From contig NZ_JACHFK010000004.1 in NCBI RefSeq assembly GCF_014201805.1, positions 306,056 through 370,055 on the forward strand: a stretch of 64,000 nt of DNA. Reading direction: 5' to 3'. Shown one piece after another: positions 8,942 through 20,265 of this stretch (positions are counted from its first letter, which is position 1; every line of letters starts with the position of its first letter). The DNA comes from Deinococcus metalli. GTDB taxonomy: Bacteria > Deinococcota > Deinococci > Deinococcales > Deinococcaceae. The notes under the pieces are model-generated. The model made no database searches. It saw only the letters and a list, made by a program, of their open reading frames with translations, and had not been told where the DNA came from. The position numbers were made by a program, and so were the translations under genes.

Positions 8942-10261
8942 ATGGAATGGCACCGCTCCGCGTTCACCCTCGTCCCGACCGACACCAAGACGCACCGCCG
9001 CATTCCGGTGGACCTCCCGGCCGGCGCCGGAGCGCTGCGCGTCACGCTGACCTTCACGCCGTGGACGCTCGGCGACCTCAAGAACCTCGTGACCCTCAGC
9101 ATCACCGGACCGCGCGGCTTCCGCGGCGCTGGGCACCGGCACGGCAACGCGGTGGAGGTCCTGATCGCGGCGGACCACGCCACGCCCGGGTACGTGCCCG
9201 GCGAGATCGAGGCCGGGACGTGGACGGTGGGCGTGCATACGCACCTGGCGCTGACGGCCCTGGACGCGGAGGTCGTGGTCGAGACCCTCCCCTCCCCTGC
9301 CCCGCTCCCGCACACGGCCGACACCCCCCTGCCGGCCCTGCCGCCGCTCCAGGCTGGCGAGTGGATGATGGGTGACCTGCACTGTCACACCACGCACTCG
9401 GACGGCCGCTGGTCGGCCCGGGACCTGGCGGCGGCGGCCCTCGCGCGCGGCCTGCGGTTCCTGGCGCTGACCGACCACAACACCGTCAGCGGGCGCGGCG
9501 AGCTGGCCCGGAACTACCCCGGCGTCCTGCTGCCTGGCCTGGAACTCACCACGTATTACGGGCACGGGGTCATCATCGGCCACCCGGAGTACGCCGACTG
9601 GACCGCCTACACCCAGCAGTCCGGCATGCGCCCCCTGTCGGACACGCTGTGGGCGGACGCGGGCGCGTACGTGACCATCGCCCACCCCTTCGCGCCGGGC
9701 GATCCCTTCTGCACCGGGTGCAACTGGACGTACTTCGACCTGCGGCCCGGCGACGCCACACACCTGGAGGTCTGGAACGGGCAGCGGTCCGGCACCCACA
9801 ACGCCCTCGCGCTGGAGCACTGGTACGGGCTGGTCGCGGCGGGGCGGCGGGTCGTCGCCACTGCGGGCACCGACAACCACGGCCCCACGTACCGCCCGGA
9901 CCACGGCCTGACCTGCACGCCCGCCACCGCCGATCCTGCCCGGCTGGCCGCGCAGCTCGCCGCCGGCGAGACCTACCTGTCCACCGACGCGGCCCTGAAG
10001 CCCTCGCTGCGCGCGGGCGGACACGACATCCGGCTGGGCGGCACCTTTCCCGGCGGGCCGCTCGACGTGCGCCTGGAATGGACGCGGCCTGTCACCGGAA
10101 CGCTGGTGTGGGTGATCGACGGCCGGCGTGAAGAGGAACCGGTTCGCGGCCTGGAACCCATCGAACGCACGGTGGACGTGCGCCGCTGGCTGAACGTCGA
10201 GGTCCGCTCGCCGGACGGCGCGCTGCACACCCTGAGCAACCCGGTGTACGCGGGCGGGTGA
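8942..10261 (+). CDS. CehA/McbA-like PHP-domain metallohydrolase
   Basis: A 439-aa protein. Residues 1-130 form a beta-rich N-terminal domain. A PHP metal-dependent phosphoesterase domain follows, with GDLHCHTTHSDGRWS (near 143), ALTDHNTVSG, PGLELTTYYGHGV, IAHPFAPGD and AGTDNHGP. These histidines and aspartates bind the metal cluster in PHP enzymes. An open frame extends upstream to 8873, but the ATG at 8942 starts at a sensible N-terminus (MEWHRSAFTL). It is divergent from an ABC importer operon that also carries a phosphodiesterase, so hydrolysis of an imported phosphate ester is a reasonable guess. CehA/McbA relatives also hydrolyse other esters. Confidence 0.85.
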   Translation: MEWHRSAFTLVPTDTKTHRRIPVDLPAGAGALRVTLTFTPWTLGDLKNLVTLSITGPRGFRGAGHRHGNAVEVLIAADHATPGYVPGEIEAGTWTVGVHTHLALTALDAEVVVETLPSPAPLPHTADTPLPALPPLQAGEWMMGDLHCHTTHSDGRWSARDLAAAALARGLRFLALTDHNTVSGRGELARNYPGVLLPGLELTTYYGHGVIIGHPEYADWTAYTQQSGMRPLSDTLWADAGAYVTIAHPFAPGDPFCTGCNWTYFDLRPGDATHLEVWNGQRSGTHNALALEHWYGLVAAGRRVVATAGTDNHGPTYRPDHGLTCTPATADPARLAAQLAAGETYLSTDAALKPSLRAGGHDIRLGGTFPGGPLDVRLEWTRPVTGTLVWVIDGRREEEPVRGLEPIERTVDVRRWLNVEVRSPDGALHTLSNPVYAGG

Positions 10262-10377
10262 CCTTCGGCGCAGCGGCGTCTCAGACGCACTCCAGACACG
10301 CTCACCGTGGCCGGTCTGCTTGAGCCGTGAGGACAGGTGGCCTTGTGGGTGGCTGGCCGGCCGCCCACCATGGTCAC

Positions 10378-12021
10378 GTGAGCCGGCATCCCGCCCTGTC
10401 CGTGCGCGCCCAGGTCATGGACGTGCCTGGCCTCCGCGCCCGGCTGGTGCTCACCGCCGTGTGGAGCGCTGTGGGCCTGGGAGCGACGGTGGGCGCCTAT
10501 GTCGTGCTGGCGCGCGTCATCGCCGGTACGCTGCTGCACGGCATCCCGGGCGTCAGCGTGCCGGACGCGGGCTGGCCGGACCTGGGCTGGATCGCCGCGC
10601 TGCTGGGCCTGCGCGCAGTGGCGTCCGCCGCGCGGGAGCGGCTGGGCGTCCGGCTGGCCGCGCGGGCGCTGCGCACGTGGCGAGGTCGGCTCACGTCCCG
10701 GGCGCTGGACCTCGGCCCGGTCGCCCTGGCTGACCTGCACGGCGCCGACCTCGCCACCCTGGACTCGGAGCTGGGCCCGCGCCTGACGCCGTATTACGCC
10801 CGGTACCTGCCGGGCGCGCTGCATGCCGGTCTGGCATTCGCGGTGACGCTGGGCGCGGCCCTGTGGCTGGACCCCTCGACGGCGCTGCTCCTGCTGGTGA
10901 CGGGGCCGCTCGCCCTTGGCTTCCTGGTCCTGGTGGGGCTGGCCACGAACGCGGCGAGCGCGCAGCAGTGGCACGCGCACACCCGGCTGTCCGCGCGGCT
11001 GCTCACGCTCACGCGCGCCCTGCCGACCCTGCACGCCTACGGAGCGGTGGCGCCCTACCGGGCTGTGCTGAGCGACTCGGCACTCCGGCACCGCGAAGCG
11101 ACCATGCGGGTGCTCAGAATCGCCTTCCTGAACGGCTTCGTGCTGGACTTCGCCGCGACGATGGCCACGGCGCTGGTCGCGGTGTGGATCGGCGTGCGGC
11201 TGTTCGCCGGCGAGGCGGCGCTCGCCCCGACGCTTGCGGCGCTGATGCTGGTGCCGGAGTTTTTCGGACCTTTGCGGCAGCTCGGCGCGGACCGGCACGC
11301 GGCGCTGGACGCCCAGCCCCTGCTCGCGCAGCTCGGGGCGCTGCTGGCCCGGCCGCTGGCCCCGACCGGCGCGGTTCGCGTGCCGCCCGGCGTCCCGGAA
11401 ATCCGCCTGCACGCGGCGCACGCCCGGCTGACGACGCCGATGGCGCCGCTGAGCGTGACGGTGGCACCCGGCGCGCTGGTGGCGCTGCGCGGACCGTCCG
11501 GAAGCGGCAAGACGACCCTCCTGCATGCCCTGCACAAGCACGTGCCACACGATGGCGTGATCGAGGTGGGCGGCGTACCGCTGGACGCGCTCGACCGGAC
11601 GGCGTGGCAGGCGCGGGTGGCCTTCGTGCCGCAACACCCACGGCTGATGGCCACGACGCTGCGCGAGAACCTGCGCGCGGCGCAGCCCGACGCGGACGAC
11701 GCGGCGCTGGGACGGGCGCTGGCGGCTGTGGGCCTGGCACGGTTGCCCGCGCAGCTGCCGCTGGGGCTGGACACGCCCCTCGGGGAGGGGGGGACCGGAC
11801 TGTCGGGCGGCGAGACGGCCCGCGTGGCCCTGGCGCGGGCGCTGCTGGCGGGCGCGGACGTGATCTTGCTCGACGAGGTGACCGCCCACCTCGACGCGGA
11901 CAGCGAGGCGGCCGTGCTGGAGGTCGTCCGGCGAGCGTTTGCCGGCCGCAGCGTGCTGATGGCCACGCACCGCGCGGTGCCGGCCGGCTGGCGTGAAGCG
12001 CGCCTGGAGGCCGGCGCGTGA
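10378..12021 (+). CDS. cydD: CydD-type ABC exporter subunit for cytochrome bd assembly
   Basis: An ABC half-transporter: six membrane helices in roughly the first 310 residues, then an ATPase with Walker [15 protein letters not shown], signature [15 protein letters not shown] and Walker [13 protein letters not shown]. CydD forms a heterodimer with CydC that exports thiols (cysteine/glutathione) across the inner membrane and is needed to mature cytochrome bd. It is assigned as CydD because it is followed by a second half-transporter overlapping by four bases and then by cydA and cydB. The GTG at 10378 is chosen (VSRHPALSV); the ATG at 10417 and a GTG at 10327 are alternatives. Confidence 0.87.
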   Translation: MSRHPALSVRAQVMDVPGLRARLVLTAVWSAVGLGATVGAYVVLARVIAGTLLHGIPGVSVPDAGWPDLGWIAALLGLRAVASAARERLGVRLAARALRTWRGRLTSRALDLGPVALADLHGADLATLDSELGPRLTPYYARYLPGALHAGLAFAVTLGAALWLDPSTALLLLVTGPLALGFLVLVGLATNAASAQQWHAHTRLSARLLTLTRALPTLHAYGAVAPYRAVLSDSALRHREATMRVLRIAFLNGFVLDFAATMATALVAVWIGVRLFAGEAALAPTLAALMLVPEFFGPLRQLGADRHAALDAQPLLAQLGALLARPLAPTGAVRVPPGVPEIRLHAAHARLTTPMAPLSVTVAPGALVALRGPSGSGKTTLLHALHKHVPHDGVIEVGGVPLDALDRTAWQARVAFVPQHPRLMATTLRENLRAAQPDADDAALGRALAAVGLARLPAQLPLGLDTPLGEGGTGLSGGETARVALARALLAGADVILLDEVTAHLDADSEAAVLEVVRRAFAGRSVLMATHRAVPAGWREARLEAGA

Positions 12022-13603
12022 CGGGCGCCGCGCTGCTGGGCCTGCTCGCCGCGCTCGCCGGGGTGGGGCTGGCGTTCAGCTCCGGCCTGCTGATCTCACG
12101 CGCGGCGTTGCGGCCGGAGGATTTCCTGAGCCTCACGCTGCTGGTCACGACCGTCCGGGCGCTGGGGCTGGGCCGCGCCGCGCTGCGGTATGCAGAGCGC
12201 GTGGTCGGGCACGCCGAGGCCCTGCGCGGCGCCCAGCGGCTGCGGCTCGCGCTGTTCGACACCGTGGCCCGCTTCGGCCGGGACCTGCTCGCCTTCGAGC
12301 GCAGCGGAGACGTGCTCGCGCGCTCCGGCGCGGACGTGGACGCCCGGATGTTCCATGCCCTGCGCGTCACCCTGCCGCTGTGGGCGCTGGTCGCCGTCGT
12401 GGTGATGGTCGTGGCGGTCCTCCTGCACCTCGATCCCCTCCTGGCCGGACTGGCCGGCGTGCCGCTGGTCGTGGCAGCCGTCCCGACATGGCTCGCCCGC
12501 GCCCACGTCGCGGCGCTGGCCCGGGAGGAGAGCGACGTGACCCGGCGCCACGCGTCCGCGCTCCTCGACGCGCTGGCGTCTAGCAGTGACGGAGCGGGCC
12601 GGGTATATGCGCCCGCACTCGGCGTCATGACGGCCACCCTGGAGGACCTGAGCCTGCGGCTGGGCGCCGTGGCTTGGCGCGTCACGCTGCTGCGGGAACT
12701 CGCGTTCGGGGTGGCCGTGTGCGGCGTGCTGTGGCGCGGCGCGACCCTGGTCGCCGGCGGCGAGGTGCCCGGCCCGCTGCTCGCGGCCGTCACGCTCGGC
12801 ACGGCCGCCGCCTTCGACGCCCTGACGCCGCTCGCGGCCGTGCCCGCAGCGAGCGCCCTCGACCGCCGGGCACGTGAACGGGCCGCCATGCTGGATGCGG
12901 TACAGCCCGCCGTCCGGGCGCCGGCCATGCCGGTTCCCGTGCGCGGCGGCCCGCTGGCCCTGGTGGACGTCTCCGTGGTCCGGGCCGGTCGGACGGTCGT
13001 GCAGGGCGCGACAGTGACCCTGCATCCCGGCGACCGCGTGTCCCTGAGCGGCCCGAGCGGCGGCGGCAAGACCACGCTGGCGCGCCTCCTCACCCGGGAC
13101 GTCGATCCGGATGGAGGGCGGGTGACGCTGGGCGGTGTGGACCTCCGGGACCTCGACCCGGACGCGGTCCGCGCGCGCATCAGCGTGCATGAGCAGGACG
13201 CGCCGCTGCTGGACGGCACGCTGCGCGAGAACGTGCTGCTCGGCGACCACCACGCCCCGGACGCCCGGCTTCGCACACTGCTGGACGCGCTCGACCTGGG
13301 GCACCTGCCGCTGGACGTCTGGGTCGGCGAGGGCGGCACGCGGCTCTCCGGCGGCGAGCGGGCTCGGGTCAGTGTCGCGCGTGCGCTGCTGCGGCCGTCT
13401 GAGGTGCTGATCCTCGACGAACCGACCGCCCACCTTGACGGGACCACCGAGACGCGCGTCCTGGACGTCATCCGGCGGGAACTCGGCGGACGCACCCTGC
13501 TCCTGATCACGCACCGCGAGGCGCCACTGGGCCTCGTCATGCGTCACCTCACCCTGCGCGGCGGCCAGCTCACGGCCGGAGCGGCCGGGACAAGGACGGC
13601 GAT

Positions 13604-13607
<4 letters not shown>
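12018..13607 (+). CDS. cydC: CydC-type ABC exporter subunit for cytochrome bd assembly
   Basis: A 529-aa half-transporter, start GTG/TGA overlapping the cydD stop. The membrane domain covers about residues 1-300. The ATPase domain has [14 protein letters not shown] (near 340), signature [15 protein letters not shown] and Walker [13 protein letters not shown]. It partners CydD. Its stop overlaps the cydA start by four bases (ATGA at 13604-13607), so the four cyd genes are a tightly coupled unit. Confidence 0.87.
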
Positions 13608-16056
<2,449 letters not shown>

Positions 16057-16503
16057 GATAAGGCAATGAGGGGACGCTCGGGTCGGGGGTCGAGTGACCA
16101 CTCACCGGCCGCCCACGTCCTCTCCCCTACCAGCAACCATGCTGTTGACATGCCGTGCCTGCACCATCGAGCATTGGGCCCGAACGGCCCGTGATGCCAG
16201 ATCAGCGTGGAGGAATCAGGACGGCCGGGAGGTCGCCCTCGTCGTTTGGTGTGGAGAGAGTCGGCTCCGCACGCGTCCGGTCATCCGACGTGCGACTGGT
16301 CACCATGAACAGATGCTCGAGCAACAGTCCGACCAGATCGGTGTTGGCCTGCTGGTGGGAGCGTTGCTCCCGGGGGTCCGGCTCGCTGTCCATCCCGCCA
16401 CCGTACACCCTCCATTTCCGCAAGCGTGACGCATGTGCCGCGCCGCCCAGAATGTAGCGGCCCTTTCATGCCGTATTGACCCGCGGGGATCATAACTTCG
16501 GGG
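16057..16503. other. Intergenic region between cydB and the PEBP gene
   Basis: About 450 bases. The only candidate gene is the short minus-strand frame at 16202-16393, listed separately. The 80 bases before 16504 must contain the promoter for the PEBP/propeller pair. I see no clear terminator with a T-run after cydB. Confidence 0.4.
16202..16393 (-). CDS. Possible small hypothetical protein, 63 aa
   Basis: ATG at 16393, beginning MDSEPDPREQRSHQQANTDL, with a short helical segment VGLLLEHLFMVTS and a disordered tail. It has no membrane segment and no known family. It is the only open frame in this gap with an ATG start and protein-like composition. It could be chance. Confidence 0.3.
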   Translation of the reverse strand: MDSEPDPREQRSHQQANTDLVGLLLEHLFMVTSRTSDDRTRAEPTLSTPNDEGDLPAVLIPPR

Positions 16504-16992
16504 ATGCGTCATCTCGCCCTGCCCGCGCTTGTCCTGCTCAGTACAGCCGTTGCCAGCCCCCTTCAGGTGGCGCTGGGCGCGCACGATCCCGCGCTGCCCT
16601 GCGGGGCGACCACGACGCCGGCCCTCACCGTGACCGGCACGCCGCCGGCCGGCACGAAAAGCCTCGCACTGATCGTCTGGGATCAGCAGCCGCACGCGCT
16701 GAGTGGCCGCTGGCTGGTCTACGATCTGCCGCCGACCACCCGCACCCTGACGAGCGTGCCGGCCGCGACGCTGGCCGTCGCCGGCGGATACGCTGCGACA
16801 AATGAGGCCGGACGTCCCGGGTACAGCCCGGTGTGCCTGCGTGGCGCGCACGACATCTACGTGGACCTGTATGCCATCGATGTCCACAGCCTGAACATCG
16901 CGGCCGGCTCTTCCCTGCAACGGGTTCACGCGCTGATCAAACGGCACCGTCTATTCGAGGCCAAGGCCCATCTGCCGTGGGTGGTGCGGTGA
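16504..16992 (+). CDS. Secreted PEBP/YbhB-like protein
   Basis: A 162-aa protein with a signal peptide (MRHLALPALVLLSTAVAS). It then has the phosphatidylethanolamine-binding-protein pattern: PALTVTGTPPAGTKSLALIV, GRWLVYDLPP and DIYVDLYAID. The usual ligand-site DPDAP box is replaced by WDQQPHAL, so ligand binding may differ from typical members. Its TGA overlaps the GTG of the next gene by four bases, which ties its expression to a secreted beta-propeller. The role of bacterial family members is poorly defined. Confidence 0.78.
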   Translation: MRHLALPALVLLSTAVASPLQVALGAHDPALPCGATTTPALTVTGTPPAGTKSLALIVWDQQPHALSGRWLVYDLPPTTRTLTSVPAATLAVAGGYAATNEAGRPGYSPVCLRGAHDIYVDLYAIDVHSLNIAAGSSLQRVHALIKRHRLFEAKAHLPWVVR

Positions 16993-18035
16993 AACGGCTG
17001 ATGGCCCTGCTGTGCATGGCGGCTGGCGCTGCTCACGCCACCGACATCTACCGCTACACGCACGCCGGCATGCTCGCCCCCAACGTGCGCAATCTGGCAC
17101 CCCGCGTGTATGTCCCCAACGGCAAGGACGCGACCGTGAGCGTGATCGACCCGGCCAGCTTCTCCGTCATCTCGACCTTCAAGGTCGATCAGGAGCCCCA
17201 ACATGTCGTGCCGTCCCACGCGCTGGGCGCGCTGTACGTGGCGAGCGACGAGGGCCGCCAGTCGCTGACCCCTATTGACCCGCTCACCGGCAAGCCCGGC
17301 ACACCCATCCCGACTCCGGACCCGTACAACCTGTACTTCACGCCCGACGGCAAGTACGCCATAGTGGTCGCCGAGAATGCGCGTCGGCTCGATTTTCTCG
17401 ACGCCAGGACCATGACGCCGGCCTTCCACCTCACGGTACCGTGCAAGGGCATCAACCACATGGATTTCAGTCCGGACGGTCAGCATGTGCTGGCTGCCTG
17501 CGAGTTCAGCGGCGACCTCCTCAAAATCGACCTGTCGGCGCGGAAGATCACGGGCGAGCTTCACATCGGCGGCATGCCACAGGACGTGCGGATCGCCCCT
17601 GACGGCGCATACTACTTCGTGGCCGACATGGAGCGGGACGGCGTGCACGTCATCAACGCCACCGGCCCGCAGCCGCGCGAGGTGGGCTTCGTGCACACCG
17701 GAAAGGGTGCCCACGGCCTGTACCCGAGCCGGGATGCCACCCGCCTATTTGTCACGAACCGCGATGAGGGCTCGATCAGCGTGATGGACTTCCAGACCCG
17801 GCACGTGGTCGCCACCTGGCGCATTCCTGGCGGAGGAAGCCCGGACATGGGCAGTGTGTCCGCTGATGGCACACAACTGTGGCTGTCCGGCCGTTACAGC
17901 GACGAGGTGTACGTGTTCGACACCCGCAGCGGCAGGATCATGCATCGTATCCGCGTGGGCAAAGGGCCACACGGTCTGACGTACTTCCCTCAGCCCGGCA
18001 GATACTCCCTTGGCCACACCGGCAACTACCGCTGA
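16989..18035 (+). CDS. Secreted YncE-like beta-propeller protein
   Basis: A 348-aa protein starting at the GTG at 16989 (VKRLMALLCMAAGAAHA), a signal peptide ending near residue 18. The rest consists of repeated blades of the YVTN/YncE type: YVPNGKDATVSVIDPASFSV, LYFTPDGKYAIVV, MDFSPDGQHVLAA, LFVTNRDEGSISVMD, VYVFDTRSGRIMHRI. About seven blades fit the length. Such propellers sit in the periplasm or outside the cell and bind partners or metals; no catalytic site is visible. It is translationally coupled to the PEBP-like gene. Confidence 0.82.
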   Translation: MKRLMALLCMAAGAAHATDIYRYTHAGMLAPNVRNLAPRVYVPNGKDATVSVIDPASFSVISTFKVDQEPQHVVPSHALGALYVASDEGRQSLTPIDPLTGKPGTPIPTPDPYNLYFTPDGKYAIVVAENARRLDFLDARTMTPAFHLTVPCKGINHMDFSPDGQHVLAACEFSGDLLKIDLSARKITGELHIGGMPQDVRIAPDGAYYFVADMERDGVHVINATGPQPREVGFVHTGKGAHGLYPSRDATRLFVTNRDEGSISVMDFQTRHVVATWRIPGGGSPDMGSVSADGTQLWLSGRYSDEVYVFDTRSGRIMHRIRVGKGPHGLTYFPQPGRYSLGHTGNYR

Positions 18036-18332
18036 CTCTGCCAATCCGCATGGTAAGTGGGCTCACCGATGTCGACGATCCGTCGGCCCCGCAAGTGAAT
18101 TGGAGCTCGGACCAGCTCACAACAGGAGCGGGCACGCGTTGAGCTTAGAACAGTTGCACGGTCTGCCCTTCCCTGCTCCTGACCAGAGGGCACACCAAAC
18201 TCCGTGACCTCATCCAGCGAGCCAGAAGGTGGCGTCGATAAAACGTACCAGCTGACCCAGAATGCAAATGACTTGGAATGCGAGCCCTGTCAAGCGAGGC
18301 GTGCCGTAGCCTGGCCAAGCTGTGGGGGTAGC

Positions 18333-19163
18333 ATGGCAGCACTGATGAACGTGCTGACCTTCTTCAACCATGCGGGCGGCGTTGGCAAATCCAGCTCCGT
18401 GCGTGATATCGGCTTCACGCTTGGGCAGCTCGGTTACCGGGTGCTCCTCATCGACGCCGACCCACAGGCGAACCTCACCGACTGGCTCGGCGTGAGGGCC
18501 ATCGAGCGGGACGGAGAGCGGCGAGAGATCGAGTTGGATGACACGCTCTACCCGGCTGTGCTGGGCGATGACAACGAAGACCTGACGCTCCCAGAGCCCA
18601 TCCGCGTGCATGGCATGGATCTGATCCCCGGCCACCTCGACGTGGCCACCATTGAGCCCATGCTGCCAGGCCAGCTGATGGGTGTCCTGCGCCTGAAGGA
18701 AGCCCTGAAACCGCTGGCCTCCCGCTACGATTTCGTGCTCATCGATCCTCCACCCAGCCTGGGACAGCTCAGCGCCCTGGCCGTGATCGCGGCTGACCAC
18801 GTGGTCGTTCCCGTTCCGGCAAGCGGCAAGGGACTCAAGGGGCTGCAGACGGCCAACGTGATGTTGTCGCGCTTCCAGAAGGCCAACCCTTCCCTGAAAC
18901 TGTCTCTAATTCTGGTTACGCAGTACAACGACACCACGAACCACAGCCGCGAGAGCCTGAGCCAGATGCGTGCCCAGTTCGGTCACCTCGCGCCGATTAG
19001 CAGTCCGCTGACCTACCGTCCGGCGTTGTACCCAGACTCCCAGCTTCACGGTGCTCCGCTTCCCGAGTTCGCGCGGCGCAATCCGGTCAGCGAGGAGATC
19101 ATGAACGTCACGCGCCAATTGCTGGACGCTATCGGAGTGAAGCCACAGGGGAGACCTGCATGA
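18333..19163 (+). CDS. parA: ParA-type partition ATPase
   Basis: A 276-aa deviant-Walker ATPase. NHAGGVGKSSSVRDIGFTLG near residue 12 is the ParA P-loop, IDADPQANLTDWLG follows, and the Walker B-like FVLIDPPPSLG lies near 135. ParA binds DNA non-specifically and moves ParB-bound centromeres. The open frame starts at 18204, but the ATG at 18333 (MAALMNVLTFFNHAGG) gives a normal N-terminus and follows a GGGGG stretch. Its TGA overlaps the parB ATG (ATGA). A second, unrelated partition pair lies at 34697-35595. Confidence 0.93.
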   Translation: MAALMNVLTFFNHAGGVGKSSSVRDIGFTLGQLGYRVLLIDADPQANLTDWLGVRAIERDGERREIELDDTLYPAVLGDDNEDLTLPEPIRVHGMDLIPGHLDVATIEPMLPGQLMGVLRLKEALKPLASRYDFVLIDPPPSLGQLSALAVIAADHVVVPVPASGKGLKGLQTANVMLSRFQKANPSLKLSLILVTQYNDTTNHSRESLSQMRAQFGHLAPISSPLTYRPALYPDSQLHGAPLPEFARRNPVSEEIMNVTRQLLDAIGVKPQGRPA

Positions 19164-20038
19164 CCAGAGCCAAACGAAGCCGCGCCGACGCCTTCTCATC
19201 GCTGCTGGGCGCGCTGCCAGTGGCAGGGGAGACCGGACAGACGGTGGAGATTGACCGGATCCGGGTGCTGCCGGGCCAACCGCGCCGTGTGTTCGATGTC
19301 GAGGCCATGGAGTCACTCACCGAGAGCATCCGCGAACAGGGCGTGTTGCAACCCGTGCTGGTACGCCCGGCGAGCGGCGGCTTCGAGCTGATTGCTGGCG
19401 AACGCCGCCTCCGGGCCGCGACAGCCGCAGGGTTGACACAGATTCCGGTCGTGATACGGGAGGTACCGGACGATGACGTGCTTCTGGTGGCGGCCCTGGA
19501 GAACCTACAGCGTCAGGATCTCAACCCTCTGGATGAGGTAGAGGCGACGGTGACGATCCTCGCCCGCGAGCTGGACGTGGCAACGGAGCAGGTCGTACCT
19601 CTCCTCCATGCTCAACGGCGGAAGCCTCATACGGAGACCACCGACCGCATAGAGCAGGTCTTCCGGCGCCTGGGTCGTGGGGGATGGCAGTCGTTCACAG
19701 CCAACAAGACGGGAGTCCTCAAATTTCCTACAGAACTCCTAGACCTGATGAGGACTGGGCGCCTGGAGTACACCCGTGCTGCGGCCCTGGCCAAGGTGAA
19801 AGACGCCGAGCGCCGTCATCAGCTCACACAGCAAGCACTCAGCGACAAGCTCAGCGTGCGTGAAATCAACGAGCTCGCCAAGCCGGCCACGCTAAGCCCA
19901 ATGCCCTACCAGACGATCAAAGGCCTGATCGAGCCGCGACGCATTGAGCAGCTCGGCAAGAAAGACAGGGCACGCGTGGACAAACTGCTGCGCGAGCTGG
20001 AAGAGATCCTGACGTCGGACGCTGCATTTCGCTCATAA
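19160..20038 (+). CDS. parB: ParB-type centromere-binding protein
   Basis: A 292-aa protein. The N-terminal ParB/Srx CTPase domain runs from about residue 28, with the LPGQPRRVFD box, SIREQGVLQPVLVRP and the signature GERRLRAATAAGL near 75. ENLQRQDLNPLDE follows, then a helix-turn-helix region and a helical C-terminal dimerisation part. It overlaps parA by four bases. The last codon and stop lie inside an 18-bp perfect palindrome (20031-20048). Confidence 0.93.
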   Translation: MTRAKRSRADAFSSLLGALPVAGETGQTVEIDRIRVLPGQPRRVFDVEAMESLTESIREQGVLQPVLVRPASGGFELIAGERRLRAATAAGLTQIPVVIREVPDDDVLLVAALENLQRQDLNPLDEVEATVTILARELDVATEQVVPLLHAQRRKPHTETTDRIEQVFRRLGRGGWQSFTANKTGVLKFPTELLDLMRTGRLEYTRAAALAKVKDAERRHQLTQQALSDKLSVREINELAKPATLSPMPYQTIKGLIEPRRIEQLGKKDRARVDKLLRELEEILTSDAAFRS

Positions 20039-20048
20039 CGTTATGAGC
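20031..20048. promoter_or_regulatory. 18-bp perfect palindrome at the parB stop codon
   Basis: GCTCATAACGTTATGAGC reads identically on both strands and spans the parB stop. It could be a ParB binding site (parS) for this plasmid or a binding site for another dimeric protein. With a short hairpin and no T-run it is a poor intrinsic terminator. It does not match the canonical chromosomal parS (TGTTTCACGTGAAACA). Confidence 0.5.
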
Positions 20049-20265
20049 AGGTGTGGCAGCCGACGCGGGTTGGCCGAGGCAGTGGCATAGACACACCTAA
20101 GGTGAGTCACCGACGTGTACTTCAGATTCGGACATTCGCCCATCGCCAGCTCTGTCGAGGCCGACCATCGCGTTCGCGACACCTATTGCATGTCATCTAA
20201 CGCATGGTGGGTCGGCCGACTGCCAACCTTAGGCCGGCGGCTCACACCTCCAGCTGAGGCGGCCG

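Noticed and set aside
7646..13540. Very long minus-strand open frames (for example 7646-10228 and 9973-11970, and 11114-13540)
   Set aside because: They overlap confident genes, are rich in Arg/Gly/Pro/Ala with no domain, and are typical of antisense shadow in GC-rich DNA.
20031..20048. Canonical chromosomal parS or a rho-independent terminator
   Set aside because: Sequence does not match parS, and no T-run follows; kept only as an unassigned palindrome.
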